From the IMG/VR virus record IMGVR_UViG_3300021425_000032, positions 1 to 64,000 of that record: a stretch of DNA of 64,000 bases; one strand, 5' to 3'. The stretch is from a virus. Shown piece by piece: positions 8,391 through 17,535 of this stretch. The position numbers and the translations under genes were made by a program. Each line of letters opens with the position of its first letter. Position 1 is the first letter of the stretch. The notes below the pieces were generated by a model that saw only the letters and a program-made list of their open reading frames with translations, ran no database searches and was not told the DNA's origin.

Positions 8391-9713
8391 ATGCCAAGAT
8401 ATAGTTCATTTAGTTCATCATTATATAATAAACCAACAACCAAAGGATTTGCTCTTATTAGGACATTAGACAATCCTAATCCAAGAGGTATTGCTAATTC
8501 AGATGCGTTTGGCACAAGTGTTGCTGTAGGTCCTAATGATATTGCTGTTGGTGCTCCGGGAGAAGATGGTACGCAAGGTGTTCCGTCACAAGGTGCAGTT
8601 TATGTATATGATAAAGCAGGATTCTTAAAATACACAGTTGAGAACCGCAATCTTTTAGCGCCAATAAATGCAGGTGACGGCGATAGATTTGGTACAAGTG
8701 TTGCACTTAATTCAAGGCATCTTTTAGTAGGAGCACCTGGTGAGAACCAAGTAGTAGGTGGTTCTACTGTAGACAATAATGGTATGATTTATATTTACTC
8801 AGTTGCACCAACCACTCCGGGAACACTACTGATGAATTACGGAAGTCCAAATCCTGCTACAACAGGAGTAACAGCCAACGGTGACGCATTTGGACAAACT
8901 GTTGCACTTAGTGAAAATTATATGTCTGCATCTGCTTATAGAGAGGACGCTGTGGGACTAGGCGATGATACAGGATACACATATATCTACGATATAACAG
9001 GGGTAAACACATCTAACTTTCCGGGAAGTGAAGCACACAGTATAGAAAATCCTAACTTAGATAATGAAGACGAATATCCAGGTGACCAAATTGGTGAAAA
9101 GATAAACACGTTGGCAATGACTAATACATACACAATGATAGGCAACTGGAGAGAAAACGAACCAGGAGCGTTAGGACAAGGCGATAGTGGTGCATTCTTT
9201 CTATTTAATAACTCAACAGGCGCAACAGATCAATCAATCTACAATCCAAAAGAAGACGCACTAGACTTAGATGATAGATTTGGCTATGCTGTAGCACTTA
9301 ATGACTCGTATGCTGTAGTTGGCTGTCCAGGCGAAGACAGCGACGGTAATAACAGTGGTAGAGTATATGTATACAATCCTTCAACAGGAGCACTTGTAAC
9401 AACAATAAGTAATCCTAACGAATATGGTACAGTAAATGATGACAGATTTGGTGAGTCTGTAGCAATTAATGATGACTATGTTGCTATTGGAGCATTAGAA
9501 GAAGATGATGCAGATGGAACACAAAGTGGTGTAATATATATTTTTAAGACCGTTGATTGGACTTTGGCAACGACCATTACTAATCCAAATAAATACACTA
9601 CAAGCACTAATGATAGATTTGGTCATACAATTAGAATGGACAATGATGTTTTAGTAGTAGGTGTTCCTGCAGAAGAAGCAGGTAGTGGCGCTGTTTATAT
9701 TTACAAGGTGTAA
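8391..9713 (+). CDS. FG-GAP-like beta-propeller virion protein
   Basis: A 440-residue protein built from about seven repeats of the form DxFGxSVAxxxxxxxVGAPGE...GxVYIY, as in integrin-type FG-GAP repeats that form a beta-propeller and often bind Ca2+ through Asp-rich loops (for example DGDRFG, NDDRFG). Such propellers serve in adhesion. There is no signal peptide. It is co-transcribed between a fibre-like protein and a protease, so it is probably exposed on the tail or fibres and takes part in host recognition (inference). Confidence 0.75.
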   Translation: MPRYSSFSSSLYNKPTTKGFALIRTLDNPNPRGIANSDAFGTSVAVGPNDIAVGAPGEDGTQGVPSQGAVYVYDKAGFLKYTVENRNLLAPINAGDGDRFGTSVALNSRHLLVGAPGENQVVGGSTVDNNGMIYIYSVAPTTPGTLLMNYGSPNPATTGVTANGDAFGQTVALSENYMSASAYREDAVGLGDDTGYTYIYDITGVNTSNFPGSEAHSIENPNLDNEDEYPGDQIGEKINTLAMTNTYTMIGNWRENEPGALGQGDSGAFFLFNNSTGATDQSIYNPKEDALDLDDRFGYAVALNDSYAVVGCPGEDSDGNNSGRVYVYNPSTGALVTTISNPNEYGTVNDDRFGESVAINDDYVAIGALEEDDADGTQSGVIYIFKTVDWTLATTITNPNKYTTSTNDRFGHTIRMDNDVLVVGVPAEEAGSGAVYIYKV

Positions 9714-9715
9714 GA

Positions 9716-11305
9716 ATGGAAAGAGAATATATTGTAGTTGTAAAAAGAGGTGTAGACCTAGACGCATTTGATGCTGAATTAGCGGCAACTACCGGCATGG
9801 GTCCTATACCTAATAGAAACGTTGAAGTAGCAAATCCTAGAATTGGCTCAAAACGTATGACACACTGGATGTTAACTGATGAGGAAGCAGAAGTACTCAA
9901 AGGAGATCTTAGAGTGCTAGATGTTGAGATACCACCCGAACAAAGAGATGACGTTGTAATGGTATCACATGCAACACAAGAAGATACATTTTATAGATCA
10001 ATTGACGGAACAACACCTACTGTAAACAGTTATGTTAATTGGGGGTTAAGGCGTTGTAATGAAACAAGTAATGTATATGGTTCAAATAATACCGTAGCAG
10101 GCAACTATGATTACGCATTAGACGGAACTGGAGTAGATGTTGTAATACAAGACAGTGGCATTGATCCAGATCATCCTGAATGGAATGATGCTAGTGGCAC
10201 ATCAAGACTACAACAAATTGATTGGTATACAGAAAGTGGCTTACCAGGTACGCAAAGTGCAGATCACTACAGAGACCGTGACGGCCACGGTACCCATTGT
10301 GCAGGTATTGTTGCTGGAAAAACATACGGCTGGGCCAAAGGTGCTAACATATATTCACAAAAAGTAGCAGGACTAGAAACACTTAGTGGTCCAGACGGTA
10401 CAGGTATTGCTGTATCAGATGCATTTGATGCTATAAGATTATGGCACAACGCAAAGAAACTGACAAATGGTAGACCTACTGTAGTTAATATGAGTTGGGG
10501 GTATTCTAGTACCTCAACATCAGACCCAACTGAAGGAACTTATAGAGGCACAGCATGGACATATGGAGTAGATTATACAAGTAGAGGTGAGTTGCTAACA
10601 GCAACAGGTGTGCATCCTGCTTACTATCAAGGCGGAACTCAAACAAGACTGCCTGTAAGAATAGCATCAATTGATGCTGAAGTCGAAGATATGATCGATG
10701 CTGGAATACATGTTTGCATTGCAGCAGGAAATCAACTTACAAAAATTGATATTAACGGTGGCTCTGATTTTGACAACGAAGTTACTTTTGATGGTAATTC
10801 AGTTAACTATCATAGAGGGAGTTCGCCATTTAGTAATGAAGCATTTATAGTAGGCAATATAGACTCAGAAGTTAATGCAGGAGGAGTAGACCGCACAGCA
10901 CTGTCAACAAACAGAGGACCTGGAGTTAACATTTTTGCACCTGGTACAAATATTATGAGTACAACAAGTACACAAGCAGATGCATCTTATACAGTTTTAG
11001 ATTATCCAGACGATAATAATTTCCAAATTATGGCAATTGGTGGCACTTCAATGGCTGCTCCGCAAGTAGCAGGTGTGTGTGCTCTATATTTACAAGTACA
11101 ACCAAATCTTAGACCAAATGCTTTACAAAATAAAATGCTTAGTGATGCTAGTGTAGACAACATATGGGATACAGGAAATGACGATGACTATACCAACTTT
11201 ACTACAAGTATGTTAGATGGGCCTAACAAAACATTATACAGTAAATATGGAACACCAACACCTTGGGTACTTGGCGGAACGATAAATATTAGTGGAGGCT
11301 CTTAA
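9716..11305 (+). CDS. Subtilisin-like serine protease (S8 family)
   Basis: A 529-residue protease with the full S8 catalytic set: Asp146 in QDSGID, His191 in GHGTHCAG, the oxyanion Asn339 in AAGNQ, and Ser445 in GGTSMAAPQVAG. Residues 1-95 are a separate N-terminal region, possibly a propeptide or virion-targeting domain; there is no signal peptide. It lies between the beta-propeller and a fibre gene, three bases from the first and overlapping the second start (TAATG), so it is made late and may be carried in the particle. Possible roles are cutting host surface protein or maturing the fibres; neither is shown. Confidence 0.93.
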   Translation: MEREYIVVVKRGVDLDAFDAELAATTGMGPIPNRNVEVANPRIGSKRMTHWMLTDEEAEVLKGDLRVLDVEIPPEQRDDVVMVSHATQEDTFYRSIDGTTPTVNSYVNWGLRRCNETSNVYGSNNTVAGNYDYALDGTGVDVVIQDSGIDPDHPEWNDASGTSRLQQIDWYTESGLPGTQSADHYRDRDGHGTHCAGIVAGKTYGWAKGANIYSQKVAGLETLSGPDGTGIAVSDAFDAIRLWHNAKKLTNGRPTVVNMSWGYSSTSTSDPTEGTYRGTAWTYGVDYTSRGELLTATGVHPAYYQGGTQTRLPVRIASIDAEVEDMIDAGIHVCIAAGNQLTKIDINGGSDFDNEVTFDGNSVNYHRGSSPFSNEAFIVGNIDSEVNAGGVDRTALSTNRGPGVNIFAPGTNIMSTTSTQADASYTVLDYPDDNNFQIMAIGGTSMAAPQVAGVCALYLQVQPNLRPNALQNKMLSDASVDNIWDTGNDDDYTNFTTSMLDGPNKTLYSKYGTPTPWVLGGTINISGGS

Positions 11306-12885
11306 TGGCATTAAATTTTCCAGCAACACCAGATGTAGATGATACGTTTACTGACGGCACAACTACATGGATTTGGGACGGTACTTCTTGGAACGTAGTT
11401 TCAGGTGGAGGAATATCTGCTGAACAGCCAGATGCATTTAAAACATTTACAGCAGACACAGGAACTACTACAGCAGATAACGAAAATGATTCTTTTGCTA
11501 TAACAGGTGGTACTGACATAGTTACAGCAATAACTGGCGATGAAGTAAGTATTAGTTTTAACGGTGCTGTTGGTGATCCTGATCAAAATGTATTTTCTCA
11601 AATTGATGCAGATGTAGGATCTATTTCAGCATCTACACCTACTGATACAGTAACATTTGAAGGCGGAACTAACGTAGCCACACAAATTGTAGGTAATACA
11701 ATAACTATAAATGGTACTACACCTACACTTAGTATAAATGATTTAACTGATGTTGACACAACTAATACAACCCCAGTTGCAGGAAATGTTTTAAAATGGG
11801 ATGGTTCTAAATGGTCACCAGGACTTGATTCTACAACAGGTGGCGGCGGCACAGACGCCGATACACTAGACGGACAAGACAGTGTTTACTTTTTAAATTA
11901 TAATAACTTCATTAACACACCTACAATACCAGCAGATGTAAGCGACTTAACAGATACTACAAGTTTATTGTTTAGTGGCGATTTTGCAGACCTAGCAAAT
12001 AAGCCAACTACAATAGCAGGTTACGGAATAACAGATGCGTTTGACGGATCATTTGCAAACTTATCAAATAGACCAACTACAATAGCAGGTTACGGAATTA
12101 CTGATGCTGTTGAAGATTTTGCAGACTTAGGTACAACACCAACTACACTTTCAGGATATGGTATAACTGATGCATTAAGCACAAGTTCTAATCTTGCAGA
12201 TTTAGCAGATGTTGGTAATGCTGTTCCTAGCACAGGTCAAGCATTGGTATGGTCAGGAACTGAATGGGGACCTGACACAGTAAGTGGTGGCGGAGGAGAT
12301 CCAGACCAAAATTTATGGGAAACATTCAACGGTGATGCAGGATCAGTTACAGCAAGTTCTACTACAGGCACGTTTACTTTTGCAGGCGGTACGAATATTA
12401 ACACCACTGTAACAGGAACTCAAGTTAGAATAGATATGCCAGCAACACTAGGTGTTAGTAAGTATGACGATTTAGAAGAAGTTGTACGAACTGGTAGAAC
12501 CATTGATAAAAGTTTTATGCCTGCTATGGCAATGATTAGAATGAATAACGTAGGTAATACAGCATATTCTGTTGACAGTCATGGGTATTCAGGAAACAAT
12601 CCAACATTATATGCAATAGGTGGTATGACTATTGCGTTTGACTTAGATCAAATCGGAGGACATCCATTTGAAATACAAGATCCTACTGGAGGGGCATACA
12701 ATACTGGATTATTCCATGTAGATATTATTGGTAACGTGACATCGGGATCAAACGCACAAGGCAAAGATGGCGGAACATTATACTGGGAAGTTCCTGAAAC
12801 AATTTCGGGCAACTACAGATATCAATGTACATTGCACCCTGCAATGGTAGGTGCTATAACAATTAAACGTATATCACAAATTTAA
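11305..12885 (+). CDS. Tail-fibre-like protein with GYGITDA repeats and cupredoxin-like C-terminus
   Basis: A 526-residue fibre-like protein. The middle holds three imperfect copies of a roughly 26-residue repeat, each with PTT(I/L)xGYGITDA, a phrase common in phage tail fibres. The C-terminal 110 residues resemble a cupredoxin domain: GGHPFEI supplies a His and YQCTLHPAMVG supplies Cys-x3-His-x3-Met. The N-terminus (MALNFPATPDVDDTFTDG...WIWDGTSW) is a common attachment-like motif of marine phage fibres. It ends convergently with the minus-strand gene at 12874, overlapping by 12 bases. Confidence 0.8.
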   Translation: MALNFPATPDVDDTFTDGTTTWIWDGTSWNVVSGGGISAEQPDAFKTFTADTGTTTADNENDSFAITGGTDIVTAITGDEVSISFNGAVGDPDQNVFSQIDADVGSISASTPTDTVTFEGGTNVATQIVGNTITINGTTPTLSINDLTDVDTTNTTPVAGNVLKWDGSKWSPGLDSTTGGGGTDADTLDGQDSVYFLNYNNFINTPTIPADVSDLTDTTSLLFSGDFADLANKPTTIAGYGITDAFDGSFANLSNRPTTIAGYGITDAVEDFADLGTTPTTLSGYGITDALSTSSNLADLADVGNAVPSTGQALVWSGTEWGPDTVSGGGGDPDQNLWETFNGDAGSVTASSTTGTFTFAGGTNINTTVTGTQVRIDMPATLGVSKYDDLEEVVRTGRTIDKSFMPAMAMIRMNNVGNTAYSVDSHGYSGNNPTLYAIGGMTIAFDLDQIGGHPFEIQDPTGGAYNTGLFHVDIIGNVTSGSNAQGKDGGTLYWEVPETISGNYRYQCTLHPAMVGAITIKRISQI

Positions 12886-13140
12886 TTGCTTAATAATTAT
12901 TTCTATTTTTTCTTTAGTTTTAAACAGATTATGTTTAATATCGATTAGTTGTCGAGGTTTAATATAGCCACCGCTACCACTTTGATGTCCTACATCAATA
13001 TCATTACTTAAACTTTCAAACGTTTTTATGTAAGAACCTAGTTTGTCCTTAGTAGTGCCTTCTTGCAAATTATTATAAACAGACTGATATCTATTCATAT
13101 CTTTAAGCCATTTTTCAGAAGTTGTTAATCTTGGAAACAT
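12874..13140 (-). CDS. Small hypothetical protein
   Basis: An 88-residue, mostly helical, charged protein at the end of the minus-strand block that begins with gp14. The start is three bases from the upstream cupin stop. No motif recognised. Its C-terminus overlaps the end of the plus-strand fibre gene, so the two transcripts converge with no separate terminator seen. Confidence 0.65.
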   Translation of the reverse strand: MFPRLTTSEKWLKDMNRYQSVYNNLQEGTTKDKLGSYIKTFESLSNDIDVGHQSGSGGYIKPRQLIDIKHNLFKTKEKIEIIIKQLNL

Positions 13141-13143
13141 TGT

Positions 13144-13500
13144 TTATCCTACATTCTTAGAAGGCAATACAATAAATGTATCTTTATCATAATCGCCATT
13201 ACTGGATTCAGTAATTGAACTGTCTGCTGACATTGCTTCTAAGCAACACGGCATTAGTGGAGGTACATGATGTGTTTGACCTTCTTGCAATACTGTTTCA
13301 AATAGTTGTCCAGTATCAGTGTCAATCCATCTTAGTTTAAAATGTCCTGTATTAACAAACCAAGTTTTTTCTTTTTTTACATTAAAAGAAAAGTTAGTTT
13401 TACTCCCGGGCCCTGTAAATGCTAATATCTTTGTACTATAATCATTAGTACTAGCAATAGTAAGTTCATGACCCCAATCATGTTTAGTTACGTCATTCAT
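13144..13500 (-). CDS. Cupin-like protein
   Basis: A 118-residue single-domain cupin resembling the small mannose-6-phosphate isomerase-type cupins: WGHELTIASTNDYSTKILAF at the start, then an NVKKEKTWFV strand and EGQTHHVPPLMPCCLEA. The first metal-binding His cluster of active cupins is weak here (SFNVKKE in place of HxHxxxE), so it may bind a ligand rather than catalyse. It overlaps the NUDIX gene by 8 bases. Confidence 0.65.
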   Translation of the reverse strand: MNDVTKHDWGHELTIASTNDYSTKILAFTGPGSKTNFSFNVKKEKTWFVNTGHFKLRWIDTDTGQLFETVLQEGQTHHVPPLMPCCLEAMSADSSITESSNGDYDKDTFIVLPSKNVG

Positions 13501-13933
13501 TAGTATCTATTACCTTTAATACTTCAACTATTGTGGTTAGTTTGTTTTGAATTGTTTTATTTTGCAAAGTGTTACGCAAACCGTGATGTAATGGCTTAGG
13601 CCATTTGCCTGCACTTACCCATGCATACCCGTCATGCTCTTTATTAAGAGTGGGTATAAACTCATTGTCTACTACAATAAGATATGTATGAAAGAAAAAA
13701 TGATTATCGTTACTAACAAAACTTTCTAAAGGAACAACTTTCTTGTAATCTACTTCGCCTATTTCTTCGTGTATTTCTCTCTTTAGGCCTTCCCAAGGTG
13801 TTTCTTTATGTTCGTTAGTACCGCCAACAAGACCCCAAGAAACATTAGACTTGTTTCCTGTCCTATGTAAAAATAAAAATCTTTTAGTGTTTAAGGAGTA
13901 GAATAATGCTCCGCTACAAACAATCTCTTTCAT
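13493..13933 (-). CDS. NUDIX hydrolase
   Basis: A 146-residue NUDIX protein. The NUDIX box is complete: GGTNEHKETPWEGLKREIHEE with the following IG gives G-x5-E-x7-REUxEExGU. Members hydrolyse nucleoside diphosphates linked to another group. It sits in the minus-strand operon after gp15 and overlaps the cupin gene, so a role in clearing or using nucleotide-sugars or mutagenic nucleotides is possible. The exact substrate cannot be read. Confidence 0.9.
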   Translation of the reverse strand: MKEIVCSGALFYSLNTKRFLFLHRTGNKSNVSWGLVGGTNEHKETPWEGLKREIHEEIGEVDYKKVVPLESFVSNDNHFFFHTYLIVVDNEFIPTLNKEHDGYAWVSAGKWPKPLHHGLRNTLQNKTIQNKLTTIVEVLKVIDTNE

Positions 13934-13941
13934 ACTAATAA

Positions 13942-15468
13942 TTATGCATCAAGTAGTATGTTCCAGGTCGCTCCTGAGTATTCTCCTTCGTAGCTCTTAA
14001 TCCAAAATTCACCATTCCATTTGTACTGTACACCAGTATTTAGATTGCTAACATATGTAGCAGGTGATCCGGTACTACCATCGTTAGCACCACTTGCATC
14101 AAACACAATATGCCATTTATTACCATCCCATTCGAGAATGTCGTATTCGCTTGCTACAAAGTCTGAACCATCTGCATTTTTCCACGCATCTGGACCATCA
14201 GTGTTTTCGCTATTACCTATATCACTTAAAATTAATAGACGTACACCTGCCGCTTTAACTTGATCTGGATTAAATCTAAGCGGATCAATAATATAATCAA
14301 TTGTTGTTAAACTGTTACTGCTTCTTGCAGGTCCTGAAATAACTGTATCATCTGGTAACGAATCACTATCAAAATCAATTACAATTTTAGTTTCATCTAA
14401 TGGATTTATTGTAAATGTACCTGTTATATAAGTATCACCGACATCAGATTTTAGTAGTATTCTACTAACACCTGCTTGATATGTGCCCGGGTATGCTTCT
14501 ACTAGTTCTGTCCAAGTAACGTCACCAACTTTATTTTTATATACTAGTTGTGCAACATCATTTTCTACACTTAGTCCATAGTTTTGATACGTGCTACTAA
14601 TACTTGTTTTATCAAATAAACGTTTAGTATCAAAGTCCATAAGTCCTGTACCTTGATTTGGAAATTCACCATCATCTACAGTTACTGAACTACCATCATT
14701 AATACCATCAATTGGACCTGTGTTTACTCTTGTTACAAATGTAGGTTCAGTGCCGTCTATTTGTCCTGCAACAGTAGCACCTAAATTAATATCGCCTTGT
14801 TGTTCATTAAATATATTAGATATAATACTTGTTGTAACGCCTAAACGTTTTACTTTAGCAGGAGGTGTTAAGTATATAGGTGTGCTAAACTGTAGATTAG
14901 CAACATCAATTTCACTATCTACACCAACAGGTATTGATCTAGAACTAAATGTTATGCCTTCCATGTTAACAACGGTTAAACTTGTCCAGTCCAAATAATT
15001 GTCAGTAGTTTGTATTTCAAAACTAGGATTAAACAATACTAATATTTGTTCTAGTATCTGTAATTTTTGTTCTGTATTAGAAGCCCAAATATCAGCACTT
15101 ACTTTTAGAGTATATGGTGCTGGCATATGTCGTTCTACTGTGTAGTTTTTACCTTGTGTATTAAGATACTGTCCTGTAGCACTGTCATATGTGCGTTCAC
15201 GTATATGTCTTTTACTAATTAGACTTGAGTCAGCGGTTCTGTCTCTATCCATTTCTAATCCTGTAACATAAACAGCCATACGTGGCGCTGTAGGAATTTT
15301 GTTTTCTGAATTATCTCTAATTATGCTTGCAACTTGTCTTGTTAAATCACCATACATAACTGGAACTTGTTTTTCGTTACCGTGTGCATCTTGCACATTA
15401 AAGTTACTCAACATTCTAATAAGTTGAGTTATGTATCTTCTTATTTGTGCATCATAGAAAAATTGCAT
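13942..15468 (-). CDS. gp15: Tail sheath stabiliser gp15-like
   Basis: A 508-residue homologue of T4 gp15, which caps the tail and joins it to the neck. The N-terminus (FFYDAQIRRYITQLIRMLSN, then VPVMYGD and MPAPYTLKVSADIWASN, EQILVLFNPSFEIQT) matches the order and spacing of T4 gp15 (FYNSSFRRY, IRVPITYAS, YELSIFTRYEDD, QIVEQILPYFQPHF). T4 gp15 is 272 residues, so roughly 240 residues of beta-rich, probably exposed domain are added at the C-terminus. Its start overlaps the gp14 stop (TAATG). Confidence 0.85.
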   Translation of the reverse strand: MQFFYDAQIRRYITQLIRMLSNFNVQDAHGNEKQVPVMYGDLTRQVASIIRDNSENKIPTAPRMAVYVTGLEMDRDRTADSSLISKRHIRERTYDSATGQYLNTQGKNYTVERHMPAPYTLKVSADIWASNTEQKLQILEQILVLFNPSFEIQTTDNYLDWTSLTVVNMEGITFSSRSIPVGVDSEIDVANLQFSTPIYLTPPAKVKRLGVTTSIISNIFNEQQGDINLGATVAGQIDGTEPTFVTRVNTGPIDGINDGSSVTVDDGEFPNQGTGLMDFDTKRLFDKTSISSTYQNYGLSVENDVAQLVYKNKVGDVTWTELVEAYPGTYQAGVSRILLKSDVGDTYITGTFTINPLDETKIVIDFDSDSLPDDTVISGPARSSNSLTTIDYIIDPLRFNPDQVKAAGVRLLILSDIGNSENTDGPDAWKNADGSDFVASEYDILEWDGNKWHIVFDASGANDGSTGSPATYVSNLNTGVQYKWNGEFWIKSYEGEYSGATWNILLDA

Positions 15469-16691
15469 TATACATCATCCGCTTTTGGTCTTAAGGCTTT
15501 ACTTAGTGCCTGTCTTTCTGTTACAGTTTCGTCACCAATAACATCAGTATTAGTATTATTAATAAACGTACCAATTTGATTTAGTCTTTGATCAGTGTTG
15601 GTCATTGTCATTCTAATATTATCTTGTACCTTAAGCCATCTTGACCCATCAAACTTAAACAACCTATTAGGTAAAAAGTCTGTACGTAAAAAGTAATCAC
15701 CTGCTTCATTAATAGCAGGAAAACTTGTGCCACTACCAAACGCTGCTCCGTTTGGCGGTTGTCCATCTTCAATAAGGTAGCCAGCATAACCACTTCTATT
15801 TGGTTTACCAGCGTCTTTGTCGTCAACAGTATTAATTCTAGTTTTACCAGATTCATCTGAGTCTATTGTATAATAGTGTCCTACATCGTAACCTGACTTA
15901 GGAGCGTCTGCTTCTGCTTCAGCAAGTACAGCATCATTAATTGATTTTTCTTTTTCATATGTGCTTAGTAAATCTCTAAGAGTGTTCTCAGTATACTCTG
16001 CCCAATTAAAAACGTCTGTAGGTGTGTTTCCTACTGTCTGTGCTGTGGCTTGATATAGTTTGCCTTTGTACTTTACAACTTGACCAATTTCGTAAGTTGT
16101 AGTTGTACTATAATCACCCATAAAGATATCTTCGTCTTCTGGTGTTTCTAATATATCTGCAAACTCTTGACTGTCAACAATTTGTTTTAATTTAATTCTG
16201 TACAAGTGTGGATACCACGTTGGTGAAAAGCCTTCAGCGGCTCTGTTTACATCTTCAACTACATAGTATCGTTTTAAACTAGTTGCAAAATCATTCTCTG
16301 CATGCTCGTCTTTTAAGTGAGGAAGTTCTATAACATCACCTGGCATTATTTTTCTACCTAGTGATGACACACTTGATGTAATGTGTATAGTCATAAACAA
16401 TGTATCATTAGATAAGAATAAACCAAATTGGCTTAGATCAAAATCAATATCTTGTACGTTGTATATGCCTCTAATAGTATAGATATCGTCATCATATTTT
16501 CTGTCTCTATTTTCTAAAAACAGAATATCTTGAATCTGAGTATTGTCTTTAACAACTTCTCCATCATCAGTACCTATATATTTGTGTATATTAATATCAG
16601 TACCGCCAATAGTAAACATTTCATAGATCCTTTGATCCATAAATTTGTAGTCGTTGCCCTTTTCTGGTTTATATAATGATAGTCTTGGCAT
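15468..16691 (-). CDS. gp14: Neck protein gp14-like
   Basis: A 407-residue structural protein; the N-terminus (MPRLSLYKPEKG, GGTDINIHKYIG, QDILFLENRDRKYDDDIY) and the segment FSPTWYPHLYRIKLKQIVDSQEF match what I know of the neck/connector protein placed beside gp13 and gp15 in marine T4-like phages. I chose the ATG at 16691, not longer upstream starts, because a minus-strand late promoter GATAAATA (16704-16697) ends five bases before it. Divergent gp13 and downstream gp15 support the neck assignment; the gp14 label itself is less sure than the structural role. Confidence 0.7.
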   Translation of the reverse strand: MPRLSLYKPEKGNDYKFMDQRIYEMFTIGGTDINIHKYIGTDDGEVVKDNTQIQDILFLENRDRKYDDDIYTIRGIYNVQDIDFDLSQFGLFLSNDTLFMTIHITSSVSSLGRKIMPGDVIELPHLKDEHAENDFATSLKRYYVVEDVNRAAEGFSPTWYPHLYRIKLKQIVDSQEFADILETPEDEDIFMGDYSTTTTYEIGQVVKYKGKLYQATAQTVGNTPTDVFNWAEYTENTLRDLLSTYEKEKSINDAVLAEAEADAPKSGYDVGHYYTIDSDESGKTRINTVDDKDAGKPNRSGYAGYLIEDGQPPNGAAFGSGTSFPAINEAGDYFLRTDFLPNRLFKFDGSRWLKVQDNIRMTMTNTDQRLNQIGTFINNTNTDVIGDETVTERQALSKALRPKADDV

Positions 16692-16696
16692 ATACA

Positions 16697-16704
16697 TATT
16701 TATC
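16697..16704 (-). promoter_or_regulatory. Late promoter GATAAATA, minus strand (gp14)
   Basis: GATAAATA on the minus strand, five bases before the gp14 ATG, predicting a leaderless transcript. It forms one arm of a palindrome with the plus-strand promoter at 16710-16717. Confidence 0.75.
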
Positions 16705-16709
16705 GATAC

Positions 16710-16717
16710 GATAAATA
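16710..16717 (+). promoter_or_regulatory. Late promoter GATAAATA (gp13)
   Basis: GATAAATA on the plus strand, 19 bases before the gp13 ATG, with GGAG between them as ribosome-binding site. The arms TATTTATCG and CGATAAATA around ATA make a perfect palindrome with the divergent gp14 promoter. Confidence 0.75.
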
Positions 16718-16736
16718 CTATTGGAGAACAAGACAT

Positions 16737-17501
16737 ATGGCTACAGGTATAACTACACAAAAACAAGAGATATTTGACTATGTTAACGCATTTTTAGGCG
16801 GAGGCATGGTTGATGTTGAGCTTGATCCGATTCATTACGAGTCTGCTTTAACAAAAGCACTTACAAAATATAGACAAAGAACAGATCATGCTGTAGAAGA
16901 GTCATACTTGTTCTTAACACTTACTGAAGATCAAAATGAGTACATATTACCAAATGAGATTATTGAAGTAAGAAAGTTATTCCGTAGATCAATTGGTTCA
17001 CGTAGTGGTAATGCTGGCGGTAGTTCAATGTTTGAACCATTTAACTTAGCATTTACAAATACATACCTACTAAGTGGCTCAACACAAATGGGCGGTTTAG
17101 CAACATATGATATGTTTGCAGGCTACCAAGAACTTGTAGGACGTATGTTTGGATCTTTTATAGAATTTAAATGGAATACAACAACTAAAAAATTAACAAT
17201 ATTACAACGTCCAAGAGGCGAAGAAGAAGTGTTAATTTATGCATACAACTATAGACCAGACGATCAATTGTTTCAAGACTATCTTGCAAAGCAATGGATC
17301 AAAGATTACACACTAGCATCATGTAAGTATATGTTAGGTGAAGCACGTAGTAAATTTGCAACAGTAGCAGGACCACAAGGCGGCACATCATTAAACGGTG
17401 ACAGCCTCAAAGCAGAAGCACAACAAGAAATGGACAAGTTAGAACAAGACTTAGCATTACAAGTTGCAGGTGGTGTAGGCTACGGATTCTTGATTGGCTA
17501 A
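16737..17501 (+). CDS. gp13: Neck protein gp13-like
   Basis: A 254-residue protein whose N-terminal half (VDVELDPIHYESALTKALTKYRQRT, EESYLFLTLTEDQNEYILP, EVRKLFRRSIG) fits the gp13 neck protein of marine T4-like phages, which closes the head after packaging. T4 gp13 is somewhat longer (309 residues). It has a clear GGAG ribosome-binding site, lies divergently from gp14 under a shared palindromic late promoter, and is followed by a terminator at 17516-17533. Confidence 0.75.
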   Translation: MATGITTQKQEIFDYVNAFLGGGMVDVELDPIHYESALTKALTKYRQRTDHAVEESYLFLTLTEDQNEYILPNEIIEVRKLFRRSIGSRSGNAGGSSMFEPFNLAFTNTYLLSGSTQMGGLATYDMFAGYQELVGRMFGSFIEFKWNTTTKKLTILQRPRGEEEVLIYAYNYRPDDQLFQDYLAKQWIKDYTLASCKYMLGEARSKFATVAGPQGGTSLNGDSLKAEAQQEMDKLEQDLALQVAGGVGYGFLIG

Positions 17502-17515
17502 GCCCACACATAGAG

Positions 17516-17533
17516 AAGCCTGTAGGCTTTTTT
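17516..17533 (+). terminator. Short terminator after gp13
   Basis: AAGCC-TGTA-GGCTT stem-loop followed directly by four more T residues, 15 bases after the gp13 stop. The stem is only 5 bp, so termination may be partial. Confidence 0.65.
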
Positions 17534-17535
17534 AT

